Source: Phoenix dactylifera
Lineage: Eukaryota > Streptophyta > Magnoliopsida > Arecales > Arecaceae
Length of the DNA stretch: 64,000 nt
Assembly (NCBI RefSeq): GCF_009389715.1
Contig: NC_052399.1
Span: forward strand, 22,577,146-22,641,145
Direction: 5' to 3'
In this document: positions 15,181 through 27,435 of the stretch, one piece after another
Layout of the letters: every line of letters begins with the position of its first letter
Position numbering within the stretch: position 1 is the stretch's first letter
Notes under the pieces: generated by a model
Database searches by the model: none
What the model was told of the DNA's origin: nothing
Seen by the model: only the letters and a program-made list of their open reading frames with translations
Program-made: the position numbers and the translations under genes

Positions 15181-15870
15181 TTATGGTATATATCAGGAAG
15201 CCGATGAGTATGTATTACTTAGTCATTTGTTGTATATTAATGAACATCATATTTTGGAAACCGTATATCGATTTACCTAAAGATATACATGAGATGTTGG
15301 ATGACTATTTTGTTAGGTGTATATCATCTGGTTATGTATAATATATTCGTAAATATTATATTTTAGAAACAATATATCAATTTACTTGGAGTATGTATTG
15401 GGATGCTGGATGATTATTTTGCTAAGTATATATCACTTAACCATGTATTGTATATTGGTGAATATCATGTTCCGAAAATTGCATATAAATTTACTTAGAG
15501 ATATGTATTAGGTTGTTGCTGAATATATATCAAAAAAAGCTTATAGTGAGTATAGGAAAGCCAACGAGTACATAATTTTCGTCCATATATAAAACACTAT
15601 ATTCTGCAAATTGTATATCGATTTATCTATATGCACATATTGCAATGCTAAATGATTATTTTACTAGATATCTATTATCTAGCCATCTAGTGTGTTTTGA
15701 TAAATACCATATTGACTATTTTGTTGGATATGTACTATTTAAAAACTATATATATATATATTGATCAATATTATATTTTTAAAACTGTATACTAATTTAT
15801 ATAAAAATATTAAATAATTGCTTTGATGAATATGTATCATTAAATTATGTACTATATACTATATTTTCTT
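15181..15870. repeat. Decayed tandem array, about 109-bp unit
   Basis: Diverged copies begin near 15214, 15323, 15432, 15674, 15733 and 15836. The shared order is an ATCACTTAGCCATGTATTGT-like start, then TATTGATGAATATCATATTT, GAAACCGTATATCGATTTAC, GTATGTATTGGGATGC and TGATTATTTTGCTAGGTAT. The first three are exactly 109 bp apart; later ones carry insertions and deletions. The array sits 335 bp upstream of the TM9 start codon. Confidence 0.75.
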
Positions 15871-16204
15871 AGGCGCGCATCGGACACGAACAATCTCCAA
15901 CAAGGAGAGCTACACAACCCTGTGAAATATTTTCAGGAATCTTAATTTTAATTTATATTTTTTTCTCCTTTTTCTCACGTCAGAAAGATAATAACAACAC
16001 TTCGCGTGCGATTTCTAAAAAACAAACGATGCCGGAATCCACCTAATCATTTCCGTCCAAATACGTCGTTAAATTGTATTATGCTATTTTATTTTTTTAG
16101 TTTAATTTAATTTTATTTAAAAATCTTCCTGTTCGTTCCCTTAGCCTTTACCCTTTTTGGACGGCTCTCTCTCTCCGTTCTCTCTATCTCCGCACGCGCT
16201 CGAG

Positions 16205-19200
16205 ATGGGGAACCTGGGCGAGATCGCGGCGCTCCTCCTCTTCCTCCTTTCATTTCTTCTCATCTCACCGCCGACCCACGCCTTCTACCTCCCCGGCGTT
16301 GCTCCTCGCGATTTCCAGAAGGTAATTACATTATTTTTTTTAAAATTTTTTGATCGAAATCATTATGGATCTAGCTAGGGTTCGAGGCCTAATGGCGTAT
16401 TCGTACGTCTCTCAGGATCTTGGTGTTTTCTCTCTTTTTCGTTTTCTTTTCTTTGTTTCTGGGTTTGAAGAGCTTAGATTTATGGTCCGCTTCTCCGTTG
16501 AAGAGTTCGCACGCTCAGTCGATCAGCTTGTAGATGCTTGAATCTTGCTTTTTTTTTTTTCTTGAATTGTGATATTGGAACAAGATTGTTGGGTTTGATA
16601 TCTCTTTTTACAGAGAGAGAAATAACGGTTCTTGATATTCTCTGTAGATCTCTAGATTTGAAGTTCAATGGAAATTTTAAGAATTTTACCAGATTTAGCT
16701 GCGGTGTGATTCCTTGTTCTTGGACACGGCATGCAATATTTGCTATAAAACGTGATGGGTTGATTTCTTTTCCTGATTAATGCAAATTAGACCAAATTAA
16801 CGGTTGCCTTAGTGTAGCTTGGGCTCTGCTATTTCTGTTACACTCCGAAGTGTTCTGTTGGGTTTTCTCAGTGAGGGTGTTTTGTTGCTTAATAATTTTA
16901 ATGATGCCACCTTCTTTCAGTCCTTTGGTTACTAAAGGACACTAAGTTGTAAGATGAATTTTCATTTATGGATCAGAATTATAATTAGTGAGTGAAGAAT
17001 GCAATTTTGTAGGAGATGTCTTAGGCAGGGATGAATATTTTGCTATGTATGTGGTAGAATGAGGAGCAATAGTTATTAACATGATAGCATTATATAAAAA
17101 ATTCTGATTATGATTTACGCTACCTTCAATATTGGTGTTCAATATGACGAGCACTTATAACTATAGTTTGGCACATCAATGCCTTCGTGAATAAATACAG
17201 CTGATTTATAAATTGTAACACAAAATCAAATAACTGAAAATATAAAGTACTGAAATTAGGGTTCAGAACATAGGACACCTGATAACTTATGATTGGTGAT
17301 TTCTACAGCACTGGTTTCTATTACATTCTATATGACTTTCACTTTTCTGTATGAAATCATATGTTGTTTTCATTTTCAGAAGATAGAAATGCAAAACACC
17401 TTCTGTCAAATAATTTCAGAGCATACAAGTTAAGGTTTGTTATCTGTGTTTACATCATCAATTTAAGTTTTCTGTGCCCCTTTTTGGGCAAAGTTTTCAT
17501 TTTCAGAAGATAGAAATGCAAAACACCTTCTGTCAAATAATTTCAGAGCATACAGGTTAGGGTTTGTTATCTGTGTTTACATCATCAATTTAAGTTTTCT
17601 GTGCCCACTTTTGGGTAAAGTTTATTTGTTGCATTTACAATTTCTCAGTTCTACATGGAGGAAGAATATATCTTTAAAAGGAAGAGCATTTTTAATTTTG
17701 TTAGTAATTGTTTTCTTTCCCTTCTTAGTTTTGGGTTGGATGGTTGGTAGTTATTCTACATGGGATGGTCATAAATTCTAGATAGCACAATCCTGGTTGG
17801 ATGGTTGGGCTTTGTTTGGGCTTCTACCTGACAAGTCCTGGTGATTCTAGCTTCAGGCCGGCTTGCTCAGAAACCAAACTAGGCCCAGCCTGTTCTTGCC
17901 TATTGACATCCTTAATGGAATGGAGAAGAAAAGAAACAAACAGAAACAAAAAAAAGGGTGTCATCCTGGCCTGTTAACCATTTTGTTGGAAGGAGATAGC
18001 ACAATCCTTCCCCTGCTGCACCAAAGAGGCACTATGGTTTGAGCTTCTAGGTCTTAATAATTTTCTGTGAGCAGCAAACTTTCTCCATTTCATTGTACAG
18101 TATTCTTATCCATGTTAACTACTTAACTGTGATAGGGCTTAATTGTTAAGGATAGGATTATAACTAAGCTTACTATTGTTTACTGTAGCCTTTTTGACTA
18201 CTTTTTTTTGTAAAGAGCATATGCAAGTCTACAGTTTTGTTGTGTTCCTTTTCCTGGTTATGTCAATCATTGTCCATACATTTATTTTCTTTCTGCAAAA
18301 ACCTGTCCAAAATATCACTTGCTGTTATAATCATTGGTTCCTTGGCTGTATGTGATTTTTTCGAACATTTTCAATACCTGGTGTATGATGTAGTTACATA
18401 CGAGTATCGTCTGGTCACCAAAATGAAAGAGAAAAAGATAGACCTAAATGTTTTCTCCATGTCCTGCTTAGATACATCTGTTTTTGTCTCTAAAGATAAC
18501 CTGGAAAATAAATTGAGGTAGATTGTTTATTCTGGATTTTCAACAGATCCAATTAATATTCATACAACTTTTCTTGAAGTATATGTTTGATATATTGCGA
18601 ACACTTTCCCTCTTACTTTTTTCCCCTGGGTATCAGAATGGGTATGATTCTTTGAAGCTACGTTATCACCTTTTCATGCTTTACTACTTAACATTCTGTA
18701 TTTGCACTTTTCTATTGAACTTAGTATCAGTATCATTTTGAAGTTTTCCTATGTAGTGTCTATTATTATCCTAATACAAACATTTTACGATTTTTCCTTT
18801 TTCTTCTTTCATGCAGGATGATGAGCTTCAAGTGAAAGTAAATAAACTTTCATCTACAAAGACACAACTTCCATATGATTATTACTTCTTGGATTATTGT
18901 AAGCCTCCCAAGATTATGAACAGTGCTGAAAATTTGGGGGAGGTTCTCCGTGGTGATCGCATTGAGAATTCTGTCTATGCAGTGAGTACTCACCAACTTT
19001 TTAGTCTAATAAAAAATGAAATACACCTGTAAATATGTAGTTGGAAAGTTATAAATTTGGCAAAGATCAAGTACTTTTTAAAGAGAAACTATGAAATGTT
19101 GAAAGTAACGGTTGAATCTTTTTTCACTTGCTTAACCATTTTTTGTCTCTTTGGCATGTATGACTTACAACTCAGTTTAAAATGAGAAGGGATGAGACTT

Positions 19201-22200
19201 GCAAAGTAGCTTGCCGCACAAAGCTTAATCAAGAAGCTGTAAAAAAATTCAAGGAGAAGATTGATGATGAGTATCGAGTGAACATGTAAGTTGTCTATAT
19301 GTGTTGGCTCTTCACATATACAGTGATTAAATTTGACACTGTATTTTGTATGCTTTATGGTTATATCAATATGCGTATAGCTACAACTTTTCCCTACTGT
19401 TGCTGGTTCTATAACAAATTCATAGCTTAAATTCAAATCCCGATGTATATCAGCTTAGCCTCATTATTTGCTCTCTGTAGGATCTTGGATAACCTTCCTG
19501 TTGCAGTTCCTAGACAAAGAAGAGATGGAAGTCAAGTACCAAGTCATGAACATGGTTTTCGTGTTGGTTATAAGGTAAGCTAATTTACTTCTGTAAGAAA
19601 CAAATATGGTTTTCTCTATGTTGAATTATTTGTTATTTTGTGATAGTTAACATGCATTGTATTTTGGCCAGCTCAAAGATGGTCATTATTACATAAATAA
19701 CCACCTGAGTTTCAAAGTCATGTACCATAAAGACCCAGAAAGTGAGGATGCTCGTATCGTAGGTTTTGAAGTGATTCCAAGCAGGTGCGGATGCTTTTAT
19801 GCTGATATATAAAATTATAATTGTATATTTATTCTAATTTATGCTATTATATGTTATTATTCTGGATTGTTTATTGCCATTTTTCTAAATTGTGTCTACT
19901 GTTTAACAGTAGAAAGGAGCAGCAGAAATGGTTAAAGATATTGTATTTTCACTTTTAGCTTGTCTACAAGAAATGACCAGTGCAAAATCAATGCAGAATC
20001 GTAATGTAATAAAATCAGAATTGTTAATCAGATATTTAAGGAGTATCAAACCAGCGATATTCATGCACTGTAAAGTGAAGTATTTTGCAAATTTGTTTTC
20101 ATGCTTCTGAATGGTGGTTCTTGCATTTTCATGTGTTGTGCAAGTTTTATTTTCTCTTGATAGCTAATGTTATCTTCTAAACAATCCTTTCAAGACATGA
20201 GTGGGTTGACGGGGTCTACCTACTCAACCAGCAACCAGTCAATTGGGACAACTAACAGGTTAGGCAACATAGAAACCCTTAAAATTCAAAAACATCCAAC
20301 TCAGTCATCGCTAAACCACTTGAGCCATGTGGATTGAACCAATTTTCACCTGTCCCATTAGTCAATGAAGTTAACAAACTGTACGTTATACCCTGATGGA
20401 TTAAATATGTCTTTGCCCTCCCTCTTTTCCCCTCTTTCCATATGTCCAACAGCCTTGACCTCTCCTACCATCCTTTTCTCCACTTTAGACACAGGCCTTT
20501 TTATCTTTCTATCTACCATGCACCTAACTTCCCTTGTAGATTACTGCAAGGACCAATTCCTTGAAGAAGGCCCAACCAAACTTGGACTTAAATAGCCCGG
20601 GAAGCCCAAGGTTTAAAATAGCAGCCATCATATATAACAGAAATTGTAACGTTTTCGGCCCCTCTCGGGTATACTATATATAATAAAGAAAAAAAATCTA
20701 ATGGCTATTAAAATAGATTGTTTAATACTACGATCGCATGTTATAGCATAAATAATAACTGATGTCTTTCATTATACTATTCGCTTAATAAGTATGTTTT
20801 TCAATTTTTTTTGCTAAAAATAGTTTTATCAACTGGAAACAATGATTTGGACAATAATATTATCATTATTTTATATTATAATATCATTATAATGGTCATT
20901 ATAATAATTATTTAGTTAATATTAAATAACTTAGAATCGTAGTGGATGGGGTGAATAATAATTATTATAATGATCAAAAAGTATCTTGATAATATTTTGT
21001 TAGCCATTAATGAAACCTCAGGTGAAGCCAAATCAGCAGGAAGCCTTCATCTTACCAGGCTGCTAGGATATAACCCGTGCAATGCAAGGTTTATGATTTT
21101 TCTCCTTTTTCCTACCTTTCTTGAAATGCAATATAGCAATTTAAAAATTTTCGAATAGAAGGCTTTAATAGACAAATTTCTGTTACACATTAAGCAATGA
21201 ATTTTAATAATATCTGAGTAGAAACTTCTATCTTTAATTCTTATTGTATGTTCCTTCAAGTGTATGTGATAGATAACAGAGTATCTTACTATTATCAGAA
21301 TTAAATATCAATCATACCTATATAATTGATATATGTACAATTGATACTTGAAATTATTAGCTAGCTAAAATAGATAAGTATTTACTTATCTAGATTATTA
21401 TTACTATATCAATTTAGATATTTGACGGGAGTTTTTGCTCTGTTATCATTAAAGTTGTTGCTTATTGTGCAATAGAACTTTGGTTATTGAAGCCTTCTAT
21501 TTATTATAATTCGGGATATTGTTATACTGCATTTCAAGAACCACTGGGAAAAGGAGAACAAGTCATAACCTACACATCTTGTGGGACCGGTGTTAATGAG
21601 TAGAGGTTTTCCATGAAGGCTTGGCTTATGCAGAGTTCTTTGTTTGCTATGTAGATGCCGGTATTAATGATGGAAATTTATCAAAATTTGTTCCTTAATA
21701 TGCAACAAAAATTTGGCTATTGAAGCATTATATTTATTATAATTTATAACATTGCTACGTTATATTTCAAGAACAATTGGGAAAAAGGAGAAAATATTGT
21801 ATCCCATGCATAGCGCGGGTTATATGCTAGTTGTTTTGAAACATTGGTTCTAACTGCCTTCAAATGTAGGTAAAAACTTTGTATTTTATTTGTATCCTGT
21901 TTGACCCACAATTCAAGCTTTCCGATGTATTGGCAATCTTGTATCGGAAAACTGATATGATGATAAAAGTTTGACTACATATGTAAAAGATTTTTACATA
22001 TTGATTTATCTAATGAAATGTATAATTCCAAATTAACTTTTTATCAAAAAAAGTAGTCATGAACCTCTTTATTATTTAATTATGTGTTTCATTAAATTTT
22101 ATTCTTGGCATGACTGATTGCATGGTGTTGCATCTTAACAAACACATAACCAACAAGCCCTCTGTTTGTTGGTTGATTTACATCTCAACTGTTTCACTAT

Positions 22201-23629
22201 CCTGAACCTTTCTTTTTCTGTCTTTAATCGTCATTTTGCTTTTTGGGTACAGTATAAAACACGAATATACTGAGTGGGATGATAAAAATCCTAAATTGTC
22301 AACATGCAATCCGAACATTAAAATCGCTCCAGGTAGTCATAGTCCGCAGGCAGTTGCTGCAGATACATATGTCATATTCACATATGATGTTACCTTTGAG
22401 GTTTGTACCCACTTTTCTAAACTCATTGTAGTTTTCCAAGTGCAATCTTACCTTTACTTTAACTATTGCAGATCAGCCAAATTAAGTGGGCATCTCGCTG
22501 GGACACTTACCTTCTCATGAATGATGATCAAATACACTGGTTTTCCATTATCAATTCTTTGATGATAGTTCTCTTTCTGTCGGGCATGGTGGCCATGATC
22601 ATGATGAGAACCCTTTACAGAGATATAGCTAAATATAACCAGTTGGAGACTCAGGATGAAGCCCAGGAAGAAACCGGATGGAAATTAGTCCATGGTGATG
22701 TCTTTAGGCCACCCATCAACTCTGGACTGCTCTGTGTCTATGTGGGAACGGGGGTACAGTTCTTTGGGATGACCTTGGTCACTATGATATTCGCATTGCT
22801 AGGTTTTCTTTCTCCTTCCAACCGTGGGGGTCTAACGACTGCTATGGTTCTTTTGTGGGTTTTTATGGGTCTATTCGCCGGATACTCCTCAGCTCGGCTT
22901 TATAAAATGTTTAAAGGTACAGAGTGGAAGAAGATTACCCTAAAAACTGCATTCATGTTCCCCGGAATTGTCTTTGCCATCTTCTTTGTTCTGAATGCTT
23001 TAATCTGGGGTGAGAAATCATCTGGTGCTGTTCCTTTCGGGACCATGTTTGCTTTGGTATTCCTCTGGTTTGGTATATCAGTGCCATTGGTTTTTGTTGG
23101 TAGCTATCTAGGTTTCAAGAAGCCAGCCATTGAGGATCCAGTAAAGACCAACAAGATCCCTAGACAAATTCCTGAGCAGGCCTGGTACATGCAGCCAGCA
23201 TTCTCTATTCTGATTGGAGGCATTCTTCCATTTGGTGCAGTCTTCATTGAGCTCTTCTTTATCCTGACATCCATATGGCTGAACCAGTTTTACTACATTT
23301 TTGGCTTCCTCTTCATTGTCTTCATCATTCTTCTCATAACTTGTGCTGAGATAACGATCGTGCTCTGCTACTTCCAGCTATGCAGTGAGGACTACCATTG
23401 GTGGTGGAGGGCATATTTGACTGCAGGTACTTCCGCTCTCTACCTTTTCGCTTATGCTGTCTTCTATTTCTTCACGAAGTTGGAGATAACCAAGATGGTT
23501 TCCGGTATCCTTTACTTTGGGTACATGTTGATTGTGTCTTATGCTTTCTTTGTTTTAACGGGGACAATTGGCTTTTATGCCTGTTTCTGGTTCGTCCGCA
23601 AGATATATTCATCTGTGAAAATAGACTGA
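16205..23629 (+). CDS. Transmembrane 9 superfamily member (nonaspanin), 634 aa
   Basis: An endomembrane (Golgi/endosome) nonaspanin of the TM9SF/TMN/EMP family. Seven exons: 16205-16321, 18817-18981, 19176-19285, 19481-19574, 19672-19784, 22253-22400 and 22472-23629. All join in frame, giving 634 aa, typical of the family. An N-terminal signal peptide (LLLFLLSFLLISPPTHA) is followed by the family start FYLPGVAPRDF. The lumenal domain has SSTKTQLPYDYYFLDYCKP and SAENLGEVLRGDRIENSVY. The large last exon encodes WASRWDTYLLMNDDQIHWFS and nine membrane spans. The C-terminus VKID fits the KXD/E COPI-binding Golgi-retention signal reported for plant TM9 proteins. ATG 16205 is the start that gives the signal peptide. 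The ORF is intact. Confidence 0.96.
16322..18816 (+). other. Intron 1 of the TM9 gene
   Basis: A 2.5-kb intron (GTAATT donor, CATGCAG acceptor). It holds a 127-bp tandem duplication (17371-17625) and some GGCTT/GGCCC-rich sequence near 17800-17900 that resembles hAT-type ends seen elsewhere in the window. Short open frames here lack coding support. Confidence 0.8.
17371..17625 (+). repeat. Tandem duplication, 127-bp unit, two copies
   Basis: CATTTTCAGAAGATAGAAAT starts at 17371 and again at 17498. The copies are near-identical through CACCTTCTGTCAAATAATTT, GTTATCTGTGTTTACATCAT and TTTTCTGTGCCC to TTTTGGGCAAAGTTT. Only a few substitutions separate them, so the event is fairly recent. Confidence 0.93.
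19785..22252 (+). other. Intron 5 of the TM9 gene
   Basis: A 2.47-kb intron (GTGCGG donor, GGTACAG acceptor). It is strongly AT-rich from about 20640. It contains the inverted Helitron-like pair (21062-21830). Sequence at 20190-20600 differs in composition and may be another insertion, but I found no ends. Confidence 0.8.
21062..21830. mobile_element. Inverted pair of Helitron-like 3' ends (about 770 bp)
   Basis: The left side (GCTAGGATATAACCCGTGC, from 21062) is an imperfect inverted copy, over about 140 bp, of the right side ending GCGCGGGTTATATGCTAG (21830). Both outer ends read outward as a GC hairpin (GCACGGGT or GCGCGGGT) followed by TATATNCTAG, the form of plant Helitron 3' termini (hairpin then CTAG). 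The right end is followed by T. A further direct partial copy of the right arm lies at about 21470-21570. No helicase is encoded. It could be two non-autonomous copies inserted in opposite orientation, or a different foldback element. Confidence 0.55.
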
Positions 23630-24965
23630 TGGTATGATGGCAGAGATGAGTTTGTGGTCTGGGAAGCATTTGGAAACAGATGTGGCTGGGGGATGTTTCA
23701 AGGGGACAGAAAAAGAAAGCATTTCATGCTTGCAGTTTAAAATACGAGAATTAGTAGTATTTCTAGAGTCAGTTTAGTATGTTAGTATTTCTGCTTGATT
23801 TAGAAGTGGCTTCGTTCCTGGATTGTTCTTGTATGAATTTATGCACCTTCGCAAAGAAAGATCTATATGAGAAGCTGCAGATAATGTGGGCACCTTGGCC
23901 CATGCATGTTTATTGAACATCGTTTTTAATTTTCCCCATTTTTTCTTTACATTTTAGGCGCATTTTGAGATTGTATATGTTAGTATCATTTCTCTAAAAG
24001 AGTTCAGTTGATTGATCGAAGCTGGTTCTTCCGGGCTATTGCACTTAATATGTTTTACATATCTAACTTTTAACAGATCAGCCATTGGCTGCTCTTGTCA
24101 AAGCAACCAGCCAAAGGCAGACAACAAATCAGTAACATAAGCTTATCATCGATATGCTTTAGATGCATGGGATTTCCTAGAGGGAACCCCTTTTGTTTGT
24201 TAAAAAGAGAGGGTGACATTTCTTGGTGAAATTCCATGGGTTTGGATTGTTTAATTTAACTTTTTCTTTTTTAAGCTGAAGGGGGAGTTTGGTTTGCTTT
24301 GTTAAACTGGATGGCTTATATGATTCCATCCCCTGATATCAGCATATGTAGAGGTGTCTGGCTATGTAATTGTCCTATTTAATCAGCGCAGTAATTGCCT
24401 AAGCTGCATTTTGATACTTCTCTACAACATGTGTAGCTTTGAATCCTGAAAGAAAATTCTAAAAATTTTGAACTTGGTTGGAGCATAATAATTAAGCAAG
24501 AAACTCAATTCGGTGGCAAGCAAGTCCAGGGTGTTGGACCTTTCTGTGGTGCCCCTATACTTCCCGCTAAGACCAGTTCAGGTCCGAAGGAGTAATAACA
24601 TTACGCATCGACGCCAATCTTTGCCGTATCCCTCCCTGACAAGCAAACGGTGCATTATCCACTATTGTGCCCTTTATGATGGCAAATGATGTTGGTTGTT
24701 GCACCCATTTTTTAATTGTCATGATAATCTACTTAGGGCTTGTAATTTGGTGGGTAAAGATGATTCGAAAGTTGATCAATTTTTTTATTAACCAATTTAT
24801 TCATGTTCTTACGCTTTTCTAATTTTTATATTGCTAATTTATTTTTTTTAGGCAGTATTTATTCATGAAATGAAAGAATAAACTTATCCATCTAAGAAGT
24901 GAGTAAATTAATTTCCCATTATTCGATAAAATAATTTTTTTATTTTATTTCTAAAATGCCCTTAG

Positions 24966-25004
<39 letters not shown>

Positions 25005-25421
25005 TATTATGAGAAATATGAATAGCTTTTAGCGGTAGGAATGTAGGAGAACATCAGATTTGAAAATTAATTTTTAGTGCATAGAAGAATATGATTAAAT
25101 TATTTTTGTATTTAAATAATCTTCGATAAATATTTAGCTAGAAAAATATAGATTTTTAGATGAATTTTTTATGCTCTAAAAAACCGGCCGATGGCCTCTT
25201 CTTTTATCATTACAACAATAAATAAGAGGTCATAGGAATATTCCTTTTTACAACAATAAATAACGACTTTGATTTTCCCAAGTCTTGAATGAAAAATCCT
25301 CGAGTCAAAATTATAGACTGCACCCCGAGATATAACTGTGTATATCAAGTGAAGGCAACTGTGGATGTCGTGTTTCTCCAAACTTACGCAATCCCGGCTA
25401 CGGAGGGCGTATGAAGAATGA
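23630..25421. other. TM9 3' UTR and intergenic DNA
   Basis: The first few hundred bases are the probable TM9 3' UTR. After that the sequence is AT-rich, with a (TA)n run at about 24968-24998. No gene or transposon ends were recognised. The - strand open frame at 25169-25585 overlaps the decayed gene that follows and has no family features. Confidence 0.5.
24968..24998. repeat. (TA)n microsatellite
   Basis: An uninterrupted TA run in intergenic DNA between the TM9 gene and the next locus. Confidence 0.9.
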
Positions 25422-27369
25422 GGAAATACGAGCAACCTGGTTTGGCGGGCGTTCCCCTCTCCCCGAGATGAGCGGTTAGACTTGTTGTTTACTAAATTGA
25501 CCTCGACTCTCCGGCAATCCGATGCCGCCAACAGCATTAAAGACGACGACGATGAAGCAATCTCCTCTCTCGCTGCCTCCCTCAATTCCGGCGATTAGCG
25601 CACGGGGTTTTGAACGCTCTGATGTGCTTCAAAACCCCCGAGGTACGTTCCTCCTCTTAATTCCTGCTTGTTTTCCCTACCTTTCTTGAACCATAACCAT
25701 TCTACTTCCAGGTGTGTACCCCACAGATCGACTGCCTGGTTCGCGCCATCATATCTGTGCTCTCTCCGTCCATCCCTTGCAAGATCTTGCTGTCCGAGCA
25801 AAGGGGTGGCGCGGAGTTGCTGAGGGTTGGAAGTTCGATCTTCTCCAGAGATTGCTACGACCTGATTCGAGTCTGCGGTGATGTTATCGAGATATTGGAG
25901 AGTCATGGCGGTACAATTCGTTCAGTTTCTAGAATTAGTCCATCTTCATCCTCATTGGCTCATTCCTTAACTTTTTCTTGTTGGATTTTCTCGGATTCTT
26001 GATTGGCAAAAATATTTCAAGAAGTGGCGGTCTTGAGTAGATTCGAACACTAGAAGAATCGATACTTATGATTACATTAGATTTTTTTTCTTTTTTTTAT
26101 AAATAAGAAGATAAATTTATTTGCTTCTTTTGTTTCCTTTTCCTACTTTTTGCCTTATTCCAAACTCAAAGCGCGGTGCTGCATTTTCATTAGGTATCTG
26201 TTTGATTTCTTTGTTTTTTTTACTTTCCTTTTATTTTTTTGTTTGCATTAGCCAGCAGGAGCATTTTTACTGGTTACTCTAACTTAGGAGGGATTGGATT
26301 CATAAGAAAAGCTTATTGGGCGTGTGGTCAGGAGGGTGGCAAATACGCAATCACTTCAACCACAAAGAAGGATCATATTCTGACCTTTTACTATGAGATT
26401 TGAAGTTTTGGTTTGCTGAAACTTGCAAAAATAATATTTTTCGCTCACCATACCTATTTAGTCCCCTTGATGCTCTTGCAGTCTTACCCTAACCGCATAT
26501 ATACTATACACCCTGCAGTCATTAACAAGTCTTTCTTTTCTTCTCTACATTTGCTTTTCTTTTTTAAACAAGTTTGTTATATATAAAATCAAGATTATTC
26601 GTGATTGTTGTGATGTTATACTCATTTTTTACATGGCTTTAATAATTGTATGCATCTTGTTTCTAAGCTTTTGCTTGCTTCCACCCTCCCACCATATCAT
26701 TGGTTTTTTACTATTAAATGGTTGGTCTTTGAATTTAGTAGAATGTCCCTGATATAGAAGGCTTAATTTTTTTTTACTGTCATTTGTTCCTTATTCTTAT
26801 TTATGGTTCAGTGATACTTTGCTTTCCAATTATACTTCTAGAGTTTCCAAGTTTGGGGTTACCAAGAGTGTGCACTATTAAAATCTTGAAGTTTTTTTAA
26901 AAAAATCAAAATATCAAATTTGACATTTCTTTTAATCTGTAGTATCACCATTTTTGGAATTTTGTCTGAGCAAAATCTTCTTTTGCCAAAAACCACAGTG
27001 CATTCCCAAACTCTAATTTATGCTATTCTATAAGCAGTCGTATCATCATATAATTAACAATGCCTTCTCCATTTATCTTCATTAGTTTATGAAGAAAATG
27101 AAGGAATACTTTGTGATAGAAGAACTGCAATTTCAAAGCCGATGTGCTTCTTGCCTAAAGAAAGACCTTCCAGTAGTCATGAAATTGCAATGAGGTAAAG
27201 TTGTGCTGAACATATTAATTCTCAAGAGTTTGGCTGTGCACTAGTCGACCAATGAATGGTTTGTCGGTTGAGCACCTTTGGATTATTGATCTTTGTGTTT
27301 TATGTGAATTTATACGACTAGGTTTTTCTGGATATTTGTATTGGTCACTTGTTATTAAGAATAGAACAC

Positions 27370-27435
<66 letters not shown>

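Noticed and set aside
25169-25585. 138-codon minus-strand frame
   Set aside because: It overlaps a + strand stretch that reads more like protein and continues into supported exons; no recognisable motif.
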